Below are positions 25,101 to 33,600 of a stretch of 64,000 nucleotides of DNA, piece by piece (positions within the stretch are counted from its first letter, which is position 1; the number at the start of each line of letters is the position of its first letter). The stretch covers positions 34,133,651 through 34,197,650 of the forward strand of contig NC_087062.1 of assembly GCF_963678635.1 (NCBI RefSeq), in the 5' to 3' direction. The stretch is from Symsagittifera roscoffensis (lineage: Eukaryota > Xenacoelomorpha > Acoela > Convolutidae). The notes under the pieces were generated by a model. The model was not told the DNA's origin. It saw only the letters and a list, made by a program, of their open reading frames with translations, and did not search any database. Both the position numbers and the translations under genes were made by a program.

Positions 25101-25457
25101 TAATAAAACTTGTTTTGAAAGCTACAAAAATTCGGACGAAACGACCATTTAAAAGCTCAAAAATTCGTTTCCAGACATTCCATCAGAACAGACATGCCAA
25201 CTAATTCAACTGATTTTGTTAAACTAGTTGATAGCCCGAAAAAAAACAAGTCTGTATTCCGATTTGATAACGCTTACTAATCGCGGGAGTAATGAAAACG
25301 AGAAGTGGTAGTATGACTGATAAGACTACACCTGTTCTGACGTAGGTCGTTCCTCTTCGGGGTAAGGATGGGGAAATGGGACTGGGGGAGGGGACGCTCG
25401 TGGTCGGGGGGACAATCTGCCCCCTCTTGTCTTGCCAGGTCTGCTCGTCGGATCCAT
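1032..25457 (-). CDS. SPATA1: SPATA1 homologue, whole gene (3' end outside window)
   Basis: Gene-level entry; exons are listed separately. Seen: twelve minus-strand exons plus one alternative first exon join in compatible phases (407, 107, 178, 52, 234, 55, 181, 101, 109, 135 and 90 nt after joining), giving about 821 residues so far, or about 414 without the Gln/Asn exon. Order: low-complexity N-terminus, conserved region, Ser/acidic linker, then more than 250 residues of Lys/Glu/Arg/Gln coiled coil. Known: vertebrate SPATA1 is a testis-enriched protein of roughly 440-460 residues with this N-terminal region and a C-terminal coiled coil; its molecular role is poorly defined. From memory, shared patterns are DLHIYMVP, ISAGFIRV, KFIFLKSVGR, LKVKNFLPPF and PEIFIM, at matching spacing. 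The gene runs off the left edge; no stop codon or polyadenylation site is visible. Introns hold most of the repeats in the left 25 kb. Identity is likely; the Gln/Asn exon and the exon 5 donor are less certain. Confidence 0.72.
1927..2272 (+). mobile_element. Dispersed GGCGCC repeat, copy 1
   Basis: The copy has a G-run and CAGATTTTCAAAAAAATTC, then TTTTTCGAGCTCTCCCAAAG, a central GGCGCCTTTA patch, and ends CCTAAATCCACCCCTGG. Related copies are at 3312-3640, 19573-19735 (inverted) and 36740-37092. The outer CAGGGG(T/C)GGATTTAGG end resembles the terminal repeats of many non-autonomous DNA transposons (hAT-like is a guess). It lies in a SPATA1 intron just left of exon 2290-2424. Confidence 0.55.
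2290..2424 (-). CDS. SPATA1: Exon 10: coiled coil
   Basis: 135 nt (45 codons), phase 0 both sides, acceptor TCGTGTTAACAG and donor CAG|GTAGCT. It encodes EMEAEALRKVQEQEKKLMEK and ends KELLQQ. Heptad-like Leu/Met/Ile spacing continues from the previous exons. Confidence 0.78.
2467..2665. repeat. 39-bp minisatellite, about five units
   Basis: Units of the form CAATCACTAATATCACAACA followed by GATTCATAACCATTCTTAA recur in tandem, two of them exactly 39 bp and the rest 36-41 bp with increasing divergence to the right. They lie immediately upstream of the acceptor of exon 2290-2424, within the SPATA1 intron. Confidence 0.75.
2942..3050 (-). CDS. SPATA1: Exon 9: Gln-rich coiled coil, possible GC-AG intron after it
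   Basis: 109 nt after acceptor CATGTATTTACAG. It encodes DQQQQFYQKQKEIDERMREQ and continues to LETKRM. The best downstream donor is ATG|GCAAGT, a GC donor with otherwise consensus sequence, which leaves phase 0 and continues the coil into EMEAEAL. A GT alternative 12 nt further on (TCA|GTGATA, end at 2930) also leaves phase 0 and would add ASFS. Confidence 0.68.
3312..3640 (+). mobile_element. Dispersed GGCGCC repeat, copy 2 (diverged)
   Basis: It shares GGGCAGATTTTCAAAAAAAT, the TTAACTAAATTGAT(A)TTC segment and AAAATGAATGCCGTAAAATA with the other copies. It ends near CCCAGGGGTCGAATTCCTGA, a phrase also seen at about 37020. The GGCGCC patch has decayed. Confidence 0.5.
3725..4390. repeat. 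Diverged tandem duplication, about 330-bp unit
   Basis: Two adjacent copies share, in order, CTCAG(A/G)A(C/T)AGGTTA, AGAACNACNAAAAAA, AATAACGAATGCATGAAAAA, AATCCCTCACT and ATAAGATAC. The 86-codon minus-strand hydrophobic ORF here is AT-rich noise. Confidence 0.6.
4391..5700. other. SPATA1 intron, no feature recognised
   Basis: AT-rich. Short ORFs on both strands lack any recognisable motif. A donor-like AATG|GTGAGT at about 4938 on the plus strand has no partner that makes a convincing exon. Confidence 0.5.
5710..5835 (-). CDS. Possible alternative terminal exon inside SPATA1 intron
   Basis: After acceptor ACCCATTGCAG (exon top 5835), or after ATTGTTTTCAG (top 5805), an open frame encodes DAQKFEYCFQQMKETVRN, then Gln/Asn/Lys-rich sequence, and ends at a TAA at 5710. 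The phase is 0. That fits splicing from exon 7936-8116 (which ends in phase 0) but not from exon 7412-7512 (phase 2, which would stop at once). It would give a shorter coiled-coil isoform. No polyadenylation signal is obvious downstream, and it could be a gene-fragment insertion. Confidence 0.25.
   Translation of the reverse strand, partial: DAQKFEYCFQQMKETVRNQLNQQNSQLIAANSNKAKDDKAN
5840..7400. other. SPATA1 intron, no feature recognised
   Basis: No exon with matching phase, no clear repeat and no RNA gene. ORFs of about 100 codons on each strand (6534-6854 plus, 6997-7311 minus) show no family resemblance. Confidence 0.5.
7412..7512 (-). CDS. SPATA1: Exon 8: coiled coil
   Basis: 101 nt. 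The acceptor is TTTTGAATTCCAG and the donor CA|GTGAGT. It begins in phase 0 with KQLEDERFKLEREIQKQADE, reaches MELRRKLE, and leaves CA, which forms Gln with the G that opens exon 2942-3050. Confidence 0.78.
7936..8116 (-). CDS. SPATA1: Exon 7: coiled coil
   Basis: 181 nt with acceptor GATTCTGTGTAG and donor ACA|GTGAGT, phase 2 in and 0 out. It encodes 60 residues of continuous charged coiled coil (QAEEKRKQVEAMERELEKKR, then EKEIERKTRERE, ending TLAEQT). The plus-strand Pro/Ser and Leu-rich ORFs over this stretch are shadows. Confidence 0.78.
8270..8510 (-). mobile_element. Hairpin-repeat family, inverted copy
   Basis: Read on the minus strand, it has the hairpin CTGTGCAAGTAGCACAG (8487-8503), AATGTTCCGACCATATTC, then CTCTCCGATGATTATTTGTG and GATTTTGCGTGAAAAACAAA. 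The same order is seen at 37.6-38.2, 50.5-51.2 and 52.0-52.2 kb on the plus strand. It sits in a SPATA1 intron. Confidence 0.55.
9535..9595. repeat. Left flank of minisatellite, repeated on the right side
   Basis: ATGTATGATTTGATACGCTA followed by AATGGTAACATATGATAGAT resembles 17467-17512 (ATATATGATTTGGTAAATGA, then TATAGATGACAATATG). The similarity is partial and in the same orientation. Confidence 0.4.
9580..17425. repeat. Giant 30-bp minisatellite with higher-order structure
   Basis: About 7.85 kb, roughly 260 units of GGACTAAGGGAATCCGGTTT plus CAGACCGTGT (plus strand). Units differ by a few bases and recur in fixed order, giving a nine-unit, 269-bp higher-order repeat from about 12.5 to 15.46 kb and larger blocks outside it. 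The many ORFs of 60-200 codons on both strands arise because the 30-bp unit lacks stops in several frames; none has a start-stop context shared across units. The array lies wholly within the intron between exons 19881-19935 and 7936-8116 of the SPATA1 homologue. It has no unique spacers, so it is not a CRISPR array. Confidence 0.95.
12480..15460. repeat. 269-bp higher-order repeat block
   Basis: Eleven consecutive nine-unit blocks have equivalent points at 12502, 12771, 13040, 13307, 13576, 13845, 14115, 14384, 14654, 14923 and 15192. The spacing is 267-270 bp, nearly always 269. Each contains one 29-bp unit. Three block types can be told apart by the units after the start: B (GGATTAAGGAATTCAGTTTC with GAGAGTGTGG), A (GACTAGGGAAACCAG with GAGTGTGTGG) and C (A start joined to a B-like GAGGGTGTGGACGAGATG). 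Confidence 0.88.
17430..18170. other. SPATA1 intron, no gene
   Basis: The stretch starts with the right-hand partner of the array flank (17467-17512). Short repeated phrases such as GATCAATGAATC occur near 17770 and 17850. Nothing else is recognised. Confidence 0.5.
18180..18416. mobile_element. MITE copy 1, terminal GTTAAAGAGAT
   Basis: The left end is ATCTCTTTAACCCC and the right end is GATAGTTAAAGAGATCCT, an 11-bp inverted match. The element is bracketed by a perfect 9-bp direct repeat, AAAAATCAG (18171-18179 and 18417-18425), as expected for a target-site duplication. Inside, ATTCGTTACTAGATGCAAAA and CGTAACTAGGTGCC are inverted relative to each other. Nothing is coded. A 9-bp duplication is typical of Mutator-like elements, but family assignment is a guess. 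Confidence 0.7.
18430..19570. other. SPATA1 intron, no gene
   Basis: A short internally repeated stretch at about 18930-19060 has GAGCAACCCA twice beside (C)CGGCGC(G/A) phrases. Otherwise nothing is recognised. Confidence 0.45.
19573..19735 (-). mobile_element. Dispersed GGCGCC repeat, partial inverted copy
   Basis: On the plus strand it begins CAGTAGCGGATTTAGAACTT, continues GATCCCACTTCGGGGTTATT, and reaches TTTGGCGCCAATATAG. This is the reverse-complement order of the copies at 3.3 and 36.7 kb. It is truncated at its inner end. Confidence 0.5.
19881..19935 (-). CDS. SPATA1: Exon 6: short acidic/Ala coiled-coil exon
   Basis: 55 nt with acceptor GCTTGTTTCAG and donor AA|GTATGA. It encodes DEDESDAEANEAALEAA and leaves two bases, AA. 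These combine with the first base of exon 7936-8116 to make Lys, giving an uninterrupted join AALEAAK-QAEEKRKQ across an intron of about 11.8 kb that contains the large minisatellite. Confidence 0.65.
20082..20254. mobile_element. MITE copy 2, terminal GTTAAAGAGAT
   Basis: The left end, ATCTCTTTAACTATTTCCTC, is the reverse complement of the right end, GAGGGAAATAGTTAAAGAGA plus T, with one extra G. The interior repeats TTTGCACCTAGTAAC twice and matches the interior of copy 1 in part. The 90-codon plus-strand ORF here is produced by the element and is not a gene. It lies in the SPATA1 intron upstream of exon 19881-19935. Confidence 0.7.
20761..20994 (-). CDS. SPATA1: Exon 5: Ser/Glu linker and coiled-coil start
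   Basis: About 234 nt, phase 1 in and phase 1 out. It encodes an Ala/Ser-rich start (AASSAVSSSTS), a polar linker and then EMEAQLKAKELEEKIRLRF. Two in-frame acceptors exist (after ATAAG, or 24 nt later after CGGCAG), so the left part may be shorter. Only phase-1 donors keep the next exon open in its acidic frame: TTTTG|GTCATG (used here) or TTAC|GTTTTG. Both are weak matches to consensus, so this boundary is the least certain in the model. Confidence 0.55.
20995..21937. other. SPATA1 intron, no gene
   Basis: AT-rich. The 67-codon plus ORF at 21615-21818 has no recognisable motif, though its CCAGGAGGACC phrase also occurs near 4920. No repeat boundary is clear. Confidence 0.45.
21938..21989 (-). 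CDS. SPATA1: Exon 4: end of conserved SPATA1 region
   Basis: 52 nt with acceptor GACTTTTTCAG and donor G|GTGAGC, entering in phase 0 and leaving in phase 1. It encodes AYCPEIFIMSRDPIGES, equivalent to the PEL(Y/F)LLP strand that closes the conserved region in SPATA1. The ORF running through it into the intron is not meaningful. Confidence 0.75.
22071..22248 (-). CDS. SPATA1: Exon 3: conserved SPATA1 region
   Basis: 178 nt. The acceptor is TGTTGTTCTCAG and the donor GTAAGT. The first base completes the split Arg codon of FIR|VYP, and the exon ends in phase 0. It encodes TPLVELRDVIIDQIG, then KFIFLKSVGRAMTQVK, then QLKVKNFLPPF. This is the most diagnostic part of the gene: the order LxELRD, KF(I/L)FLK, QVK and LK(V/L)K matches SPATA1 of vertebrates as I remember it. 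Confidence 0.82.
22610..22716 (-). CDS. SPATA1: Exon 2: start of conserved SPATA1 region
   Basis: 107 nt. It follows a CTGTTCAG acceptor and ends at CAG|GTGGGT in phase 2. It encodes MTDLHIYMVPAQYWNE and, after 15 further residues, ends in ISAGFIR, matching the first conserved block of SPATA1 (a hydrophobic strand, Trp-Asn, then the SAGF(I/L)R motif). The first codon is ATG directly after the acceptor, so translation could also begin here. Confidence 0.8.
22966..24186 (-). CDS. SPATA1: Exon 1: long Gln/Asn/Pro-rich N-terminal exon
   Basis: A single 407-codon open frame from ATG at 24186 to a GAG|GTAACA donor in phase 0. It is the longest open stretch in the window apart from the transporter. 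The protein is almost entirely Gln, Asn, Pro, Ser, His and Tyr (for example QNANAGQNRFSQPQSQNS), with a more charged last quarter containing ARYYEEESKR. No domain is visible and the composition is prion-like. Phase 0 joins directly to exon 22610-22716, putting this sequence in front of the conserved SPATA1 region. Vertebrate SPATA1 has no comparable extension that I recall. It may be lineage-specific, or exon 2's own ATG, which sits exactly at the acceptor, may be used in another transcript. ORFs in other frames here are shadows. Confidence 0.7.
24190..25330. other. Region upstream of the Gln/Asn exon
   Basis: The 5' flank or first intron of the SPATA1 homologue, depending on which first exon is used. 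No TATA box or other promoter element can be assigned with confidence. Confidence 0.4.
25332..25457 (-). CDS. SPATA1: Alternative first exon, Pro/Arg-rich (SPATA1 homologue)
   Basis: The reading frame starts at an ATG at 25457 and runs 42 codons (MDPTSRPGKTRGG start, then a Pro-rich stretch, ending PTSEQ) to a CAG|GTGTAG donor in phase 0. The stretch is clearly more GC-rich than its surroundings, which suits coding or promoter-proximal sequence. Phase 0 fits exon 22610-22716, which begins with a whole codon right after its acceptor. Joining the two gives a protein close in size to vertebrate SPATA1. It does not join in frame to the Gln/Asn exon through any acceptor I can see just upstream of that exon's ATG. 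I therefore infer an alternative promoter or first exon. It could instead belong to an unrelated small gene. Confidence 0.5.
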
Positions 25458-25939
25458 CTCACAAAAATGTACCCAAGTTTGTCGTTTTTAAAATAAAGAA
25501 GAGTTTGTGATGGTTTTCTTTGCAAAGAAGACTTTTTGAGTCTGGCTAACTACTTGGTAAAATTGAAAGTCGTTTCTCTGCAGAAAACGAGAGCGTATAT
25601 AACCATTACTTCAAACAGTGGCCGGTACATGCACACCACGTTAGTTAACAGCAGTGTACAATTTCAATGTGATCAATTTTTAGTCTTATGCCAAAATGTA
25701 CCAAAATCAGTCTTGATGAAGCTTTAGAGAGCAATGATCTAAGTGATCTTAAAGAGAAGGGAAAAGGCGTAATTTTTAGTGGACGATTTCTAAGATTTTC
25801 TTGACTTACTTTCAGCCTTGAGTCTCAGCCCTCGATCAATGATACCCACCTAAAATCTAAATTACGCTTCAGAGATGCACCAAAGTCTATAAAAAAATTT
25901 TAGATTGTCAAAAACGAAAATAACTGCAAATTAAAACAA

Positions 25940-26560
25940 AACTGCTCGTATCAGGGCAAAGCCCTGAATGTTCCGACTGCCTTTTAAGGTTTTATGGAGC
26001 AGTAATAACATGAAAAAATTAAATGTAATAAAATAAAATGAATTTTTTTTTTAATTTGAATATTTTTATGAAAATCATCCCCCCACAAGCCATATAATAC
26101 AAAAAGATAGATTTAGCTCCTTGTAACAAATTAATTATGGCAAATAAGCTTCTTTCAACCAATTTGGAACAATTTTAAGACGGATTAACTCTCCGCTTAC
26201 GCGTTAATAGCGCGACATATATCGCGCGTTAATTGTCTCAAATTGGCCAAAATGGCAATCTTTATACCCCCACAACTTTACGAAAAAAAATCACAGGTGA
26301 AATATCTTTTTAAAATTGAGCTTAGGACAACAATACCTTCTGAATGATTTAACAAATTCCGTCAAAAATGGCTAGTTAAAAAATCGAAATTTACCTGAAG
26401 AAAAAAAACCCACCCGAGCACAAATATTCCGTTACTTTCGTATCGAAAGTCGGAATAAAAAATACGTTTCATCATTACAAACCATTACGAAAAGCTCATA
26501 AGCGATTTCAGGCATCTCAATTTCACAACGAAAGTCAATTTCCTAGATTTTGATGTCTAA
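25940..26560 (+). mobile_element. Hairpin-repeat family, 755-bp-spaced pair, copy 1
   Basis: It starts near CTGCTCGTATCAGGGCAAAG. The hairpin CAGGGC-AAA-GCCCTG (25952-25966) is followed by AATGTTCCGA. A second inverted repeat, TTAATAGCGCGA-CATATA-TCGCGCGTTAA, lies near 26210. Near 26440 is a third, ACTTTCG-TAT-CGAAAGT, after CACCCGAGCACAAATATTCC. The same order recurs in the next copy. Confidence 0.6.
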
Positions 26561-26694
26561 AGTAAGAACGGAAAAATCCAGTTAAACCAAAAGTCCAAAC
26601 TGGAAAAAAGCCTTGCTTTTGAACATAAAGAGGAGATGTATTTGACAACAGTCAATTATTAATTTAAAACATAGTCAACAACAAATTGGAACAA

Positions 26695-27220
26695 GACTGC
26701 TCGTATCAGGGCGAAGCCCTGAATGTTCCGAATACCTTTTAATGTCTGTGTAGCAGTAATAACATGGAAAATTTAAATGTAATAAGTAAAATTAAAACTT
26801 TTTTCTAAAAAGTTTGAGGTTTTTTGTAAAAACATCCCCCCACACGCCAAGTACAAAGTGATAAATTTTGCTCCTATTAACAAATCTAATGTAATCTTCC
26901 TTGAAAAAATTTGGATTGATTTCTAAGACGGATTGAATCTCGCTTACGCGTTAATAGCTCGAAATATATCGCGCGTTAATTGTTCCAAATTGGCCAAAAT
27001 GGCCAAACTGCCAGTCTTTAATTCCTCATAAATTTACAAAAAATGATCACAGGCAAAATATCTTTTCAATTTTAAGCTCAGGACAACAAAACCTTCTGAA
27101 TGATATTAAAAAAATTCCGTCAAAAATGGCTAGTTAAAAAGTCGAAATTTGTCTGAAGAAAAATCCACCCGAGCACAAATATTCCGTTACTTTCGTATCG
27201 AAAGTCGAAACAAAAACAGT
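26695..27220 (+). mobile_element. Hairpin-repeat family, 755-bp-spaced pair, copy 2
   Basis: It repeats the previous element from CTGCTCGTATCAGGGCGAAG (hairpin 26707-26721) through GCTTACGCGTTAATAGCTCG to ACTTTCGTATCGAAAGTCG. The central hairpin has lost two pairs (GCTCGA instead of GCGCGA). The 60-codon ORF at the right end is not a gene. Confidence 0.6.
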
Positions 27221-27689
27221 CAAACAGAAAGTCAAAACATAGTCAACAAACAAAGACGAATACAGAGCCAACATAGACGAACCAAGGGTCAAAATACAGT
27301 GGATCTCGATGTAAAAACAAAAAAGAATTAGAAATAACTATAATACAACAATGTGATTCAGCAGTTCAAAAAGGAATAGAAAATAAGAAAAACAAAAGTT
27401 TTTCAAATTTTGCAAATAGTTTTTTTTATTCTTTTAAAACTCTAAGCCCAAGAGGCGCTAAAAAGAACTCAAAAACTAACTTTACTGCAGCAAAATATAT
27501 TTCGCGGATTAAATAATGGCTTGGCGCCTTTCTATAAGCCTACTCATTTGCTTTATTGCTTGAAATTAGACAGAAAAAAATTTCAATCTGCTTTTTCTTC
27601 AGACCGAAAAAAATTGTGAACGTTTCATTTTTGGTTCAAATCATGATTGAACGTACCTTTATTATTATATGTCGACCCACTGCGATAGT

Positions 27690-30600
27690 TAGTTGCGGTG
27701 AAATTAAAATAAAATAAATATACAAACAATTGGAAAAAACCGGAATTGAACGTTTCTCTCCACTTTCAGTAGTCGGATTCGGAGCAACAAAGGAGAACAA
27801 AAAATTGAAACGTAATCAAATAAAAAAACGTAATCAGCATAGTGTATGGAAGGTTTATATATGCTTTGTTCTAAATATGATAAAATAAAATTATTGGCAG
27901 ATGAATATGAACCCAATTACCAGTGCAGGCGCAAGCAAAGAAAACAAGGATAGCGGGTTACTGTGCAAGTAGCACAGAATGATCCGAATATAGTCTTTTA
28001 AAAAAATTTACGAAAAAAGTTTTGTTTTCAATTTATTATAGGATATGAAGTATAATTATATTTTGGGCATATTGGCAGTCATAGTAATGTAAGCTAATTG
28101 GACAAAAAACTTTTGAAAAAAATTGACTAGAAAAACGAAAAAAAAATAAATTAAAAAAGTTCAATTTTTTTTTCATTTCCTTTGCTGAATGAAGTTTTTA
28201 GTTTCAAAAATGGCGCTAAAAATCCAAAAGATTTTTTTCACAAGTCTAAGTATAAGTTTTCAGGGCTTAAATTAAACATAAGCTGTTGTATGCCTGCTAG
28301 CTCGCTCTTTTCCCTCGAATGTCAAATAAAAACTTTTAATCAAAATTTTAATCCAGTTTTTTCTCGTTACTGAGAAAACTGTTCAAATATTTTTAAACGT
28401 CGCTCGAGTCATGACTGAAATTATTTTTTTTCATTGGATACTCTCAACCCATTCTGATGATTGTTTCCAGGTACTGGTCACCTTCGAACCTAGGTCTTTT
28501 GCTTTGCCGTTTCAGGCGTATTTGTTGTCTCCATACTAAGTATGCTGGAGACGCTTCGATTTTTGAATTCATTATGAACCAAGAAACCAGGTGATTCAAA
28601 CGATTCTGTTAAGCAAATTGTTAACCCAAAAAAAGTCCATGTTCGGACTTGACAATGCTTGCTAATCGCAAACGTAATACTTTCAATTAAATTGAACCAA
28701 AACAGTGCATCGAGGCTATCTTGGTTAACGCAGTGAAATTTGCAAAACGTTTTTCAATTCATCAACCATTAAAAACATTTTTTTCTGACCCTTAAAAAAT
28801 ATCTTCTATAACAAATCAAAATATCTGAAATTTCTAATTATTTTCAATAATGGGGCAGAAATATTAACTTTACGTCAAAGCAAAATTAATTGTACCAAAT
28901 AACGTAATCGTAAACTTGTCGAAAAATCACTGTAGATACCTCAGTGAAGTTGAAACATTTGGTTTCAATTCATTCATTCATCGCTCAATCTCCTCTGAAT
29001 AATTTAAGCTAAGTTTTTTATTGTAGATTATCTCGACACTACAACCATTTTTGCATGACTTTCACTGCAGATTCTGAAAAAAATTCAAAATATTTTTGTA
29101 GTAGAATTTTGCAATGCCCGAATTTGTTTTTCTGCTAATTTAGTGTTTAAAGAGCAATTAGCTCGACGTAAAAATTAAACAGTTTCCACAGTTTTCACAG
29201 TTTCAAAAATGTTACGACACAATTTATTTTTCATATTGACAAAAAACTTAACATTTGTCACCGAACTTGTCAAAAATTCATAAGAAAAATCGAATTTCAA
29301 TTCAGCATAGTGTATGGAAGATTTATATATGCTTTGTACTAAATATGATAAAAAAAATTATTGGCAAATGAATATGAAAAAAATTGACTAGAAAAACGAA
29401 AAAAAAATAAATTAAAAAAGTTCAATTTTTTTTTCATTTCCTTTGCTGAATGAAGTTTTTAGTTTCAAAAATGGCGCTAAAAATCCAAAAGATTTTTTTC
29501 ACAAGTCTAAGTATAAGTTTTCAGGGCTTAAATTAAACATAAGCTGTTGTATGCCTGCTAGCTCGCTCTTTTCCCTCGAATGTCAAATAAAAACTTTTAA
29601 TCAAAATTTTAATCCAGTTTTTTCTCGTTACTGAGAAAACTGTTCAAATATTTTTAAACGTCGCTCGAGTCATGACTGAAATTATTTTTTTTCATTGGAT
29701 ACTCTCAACCCATTCTGATGATTGTTTCCAGGTACTGGTCACCTTCGAACCTAGGTCTTTTGCTTTGCCGTTTCAGGCGTATTTGTTGTCTCCATACTAA
29801 GTATGCTGGAGACGCTTCGATTTTTGAATTCATTATGAACCAAGAAACCAGGTGATTCAAACGATTCTGTTAAGCAAATTGTTAACCCAAAAAAAGTCCA
29901 TGTTCGGACTTGACAATGCTTGCTAATCGCAAACGTAATACTTTCAATTAAATTGAACCAAAACAGTGCATCGAGGCTATCTTGGTTAACGCAGTGAAAT
30001 TTGCAAAACGTTTTTCAATTCATCAACCATTAAAAACATTTTTTTCTGACCCTTAAAAAATATCTTCTATAACAAATCAAAATATCTGAAATTTCTAATT
30101 ATTTTCAATAATGGGGCAGAAATATTAACTTTACGTCAAAGCAAAATTAATTGTACCAAATAACGTAATCGTAAACTTGTCGAAAAATCACTGTAGATAC
30201 CTCAGTGAAGTTGAAACATTTGGTTTCAATTCATTCATTCATCGCTCAATCTCCTCTGAATAATTTAAGCTAAGTTTTTTATTGTAGATTATCTCGACAC
30301 TACAACCATTTTTGCATGACTTTCACTGCAGATTCTGAAAAAAATTCAAAATATTTTTGTAGTAGAATTTTGCAATGCCCGAATTTGTTTTTCTGCTAAT
30401 TTAGTGTTTAAAGAGCAATTAGCTCGACGTAAAAATTAAACAGTTTCCACAGTTTTCACAGTTTCAAAAATGTTACGACACAATTTATTTTTCATATTGA
30501 CAAAAAACTTAACATTTGTCACCGAACTTGTCAAAAATTCATAAGAAAAATCGAATTTCAATTCAGCATAGTGTATGGAAGATTTATATATGCTTTGTAC

Positions 30601-33600
30601 TAAATATGATAAAAAAAATTATTGGCAAATGAATATGAACACAATTACCAGTGCAGGCGCAAGCAAAGAAAACAAGGATAGCGGGTTACTGTGCAAGTAG
30701 CACAGAATGATCCGAATATAGTCTTTTAAAAAAATTTACGAAAAAAGTTTTGTTTTCAAGTTAATATAGGATATGACGTATAATTATATTTTGGGCATAT
30801 TGGCAATCATAGTAATGAAAGCAAATTGGATTAAATTAAAATAAATTAAAAAAAGTTTATTTTTTAATTTATAAATTAAAAAAGTTTATTTTAATTTTAA
30901 AGTATAAAATAAATTAAAAAAAGTTTATTTTTTAATTTTTAAATTAAAAAAGTTTATTTTACTTTTAAAAGTTAAAACAAAATGAAAAAGTTTTTTTTTT
31001 TTCATTTTCTTTGCTGAATGAAGTTTTTACTTTCAAAAATGGCGCTAAAAAACCCAAAAGTTTCTTTCACATGTCTAAGAGTAAGTTTTCAGGGCCTAAA
31101 ATAAACATAAGCTGTTGCATGCCTGCTAGCTCGCTCTTTTCCCTCGAATGTCAATTAAAAAAATTTTATCAAATTTTTAATCCAGGTTTTTCTCGTTACT
31201 GAGAAAACTGTTCAATTATTTGCTCGAGTCATGACTGAAATTATGTTTTTCATTGGATACTCTCGACCCTTTCTGATGATTGTTGCCAGGCACTGGTCAC
31301 CTTCGAACCTAGGTCTTTTGCTTTGCCGTTTCAGGCGCATTTGTTTTCTCCAGACTAAGTACGCTGGAGAGGCGTCGATTTTTGAATTCATTATGAACCA
31401 AGAAACCAGGTGATTCAAACGATTCTGTTAAACAAATTGTTAACCCAAAAAAATTCCATGTTCGGACTTGACAATGCTTGCTAATCGCAAACGTAATACT
31501 TTCAACTAAATTGAACCAAAACAGTGCATCGAGGCTATCTTGGTTAACGCAGTGAAATTTGCAAAACGTTTTTCAATTCATCAACCATTAAAAACAATTT
31601 TTTTCTGACTCTTAAAAAATATCTTCTATAACAAATCAAAATATCTGAAATTTCTATTTGTTTTCAATAATGGGAGCAGAAATATAAACTTTACGTCAAA
31701 GCAAAATTAATTGTACCAAATAACATAATCGTAAACTTGTCGAAAAATTACTGTAGATACCTCAGTGAAGTTGAAACATTTGGTTTCAATTCATTCATTC
31801 ATCGCTCAATCTCCTCTGAATAGTTTAAGCTAAGTTTTTTATTATAGATTATCTCGACACTACAACCCTTTTTGCATGACTTTCACTGCAGATTCTGAAA
31901 AAAATTCAAAATATTTTTGTAGTAGAATTTTGCAATGCCCGAATTTGTTTTTCTGCTAATTTAGTGTTTAAAAAAAAGCAATTAGCTCGACGTAAAAATT
32001 AAACAGTTTCCACAGTTTTCACAGTTTCAAAAATGTTACGACCCAATTTATTTTTCATTTTGACAAGAATCTTAACATTTGTCACCGAACTTGTCAAAAA
32101 TTCATTAAAAAAATCGAATCTCAATTCAGCATAACGTATGGAAGATTTATATATGCTTTGTTCTAAATATGATAAAAAAAATTATTGGCAGATGAATATG
32201 AACACAATTACCAGTGCAGGCGCAAGCAAACACAACAAGGATAGCGGGTTACTGTGCAAGTAGCACAGAATGATCCGAATATAGTCTTTTAAAAAAAATT
32301 TACGAAAAACGTTTTGTTATAATAGGATATGACGTATAATTATATTTTGGGCATATTAGCAGTCATAGTAATGTAAGCAAATTGGATTAAATTAAAATAA
32401 ATTAAAAAAAGTTTATTTTTTAATTTATAAATTAAAAAAGTTTATTTTACTTTTAAAAGTTAAAACAAAATGAAAAAGTTTTTTTTTTTCATTTTCTTTG
32501 CTGAATGAAGTTTTTACTTTCAAAAATGGCGCTAAAAAACCCAAAAGTTTCTTTCACATGTCTAAGAGTAAGTTTTCAGGGCCTAAAATAAACATAAGCT
32601 GTTGTATGCCTGCTAGCTCGCTCTTTTCCCTCGAATGTCAATTAAAAAATTTTTATCAAATTTTTAATCCAGGTTTTTCTCGTTACTGAGAAAACTGTTC
32701 AATTATTTGCTCGAGTCATGACTGAAATTATGTTTTTCATTGGATACTCTCGACCCTTTCTGATGATTGTTGCCAGGCACTGGTCACCTTCGAACCTAGG
32801 TCTTTTGCTTTGCCGTTTCAGGCGCATTTGTTTTCTCCAGACTAAGTATGCTGGAGAGGCGTCGATTTTTGAATTCATTATGAACCAAGAAACCAGGTGA
32901 TTCAAACGATTCTGTTAAACAAATTGTTAACCCAAAAAAATTCCATGTTCGGACTTGACAATGCTTGCTAATCGCAAACGTAACACTTTCAACTAAATTG
33001 AACCAAAACAGTGCATCGAGGCTATCTTGGTTAACGCAGTGAAATTTGCAAAACGTTTTTCAATTCATCAACCATTAAAAACAATTTTTTTCTGACTCTT
33101 AAAAAATATCTTCTTAACAAATCAAAATATCTGAAATTTCTATTTGTTTTCAATAATGGGAGCAGAAATATAAACTTTACGTCAAAGCAAAATTAATTGT
33201 ACCAAATAACATAATCGTAAACTTGTCGAAAAATTATTGTAGATATCTCAGTGAAGTTGAAACATTTGGTTTCAATTCATTCATTCATCGCTCAATCTCC
33301 TCTGAATAATTTAAGCTAAGTTTTTTATTATAGATTATCTCGACACTACAACCATTTTTGCATGACTTTCACTGCAGATTCTGAAAAAAATTCAAAATAT
33401 TTTTGTAGTAGAATTTTGCAATGCCCGAATTTGTTTTTCTGCTAATTTAGTGTTTAAAAAAAAGCAATTAGCTCGACGTAAAAATTAAACAGTTTCCACA
33501 GTTTTCACAGTTTCAAAAAAGTTACGACCCAATTTATTTTTCATTTTGACAAGAAACTTAACATTTGTCACCGAACTTGTCAAAAATTCATTAAAAAAAT

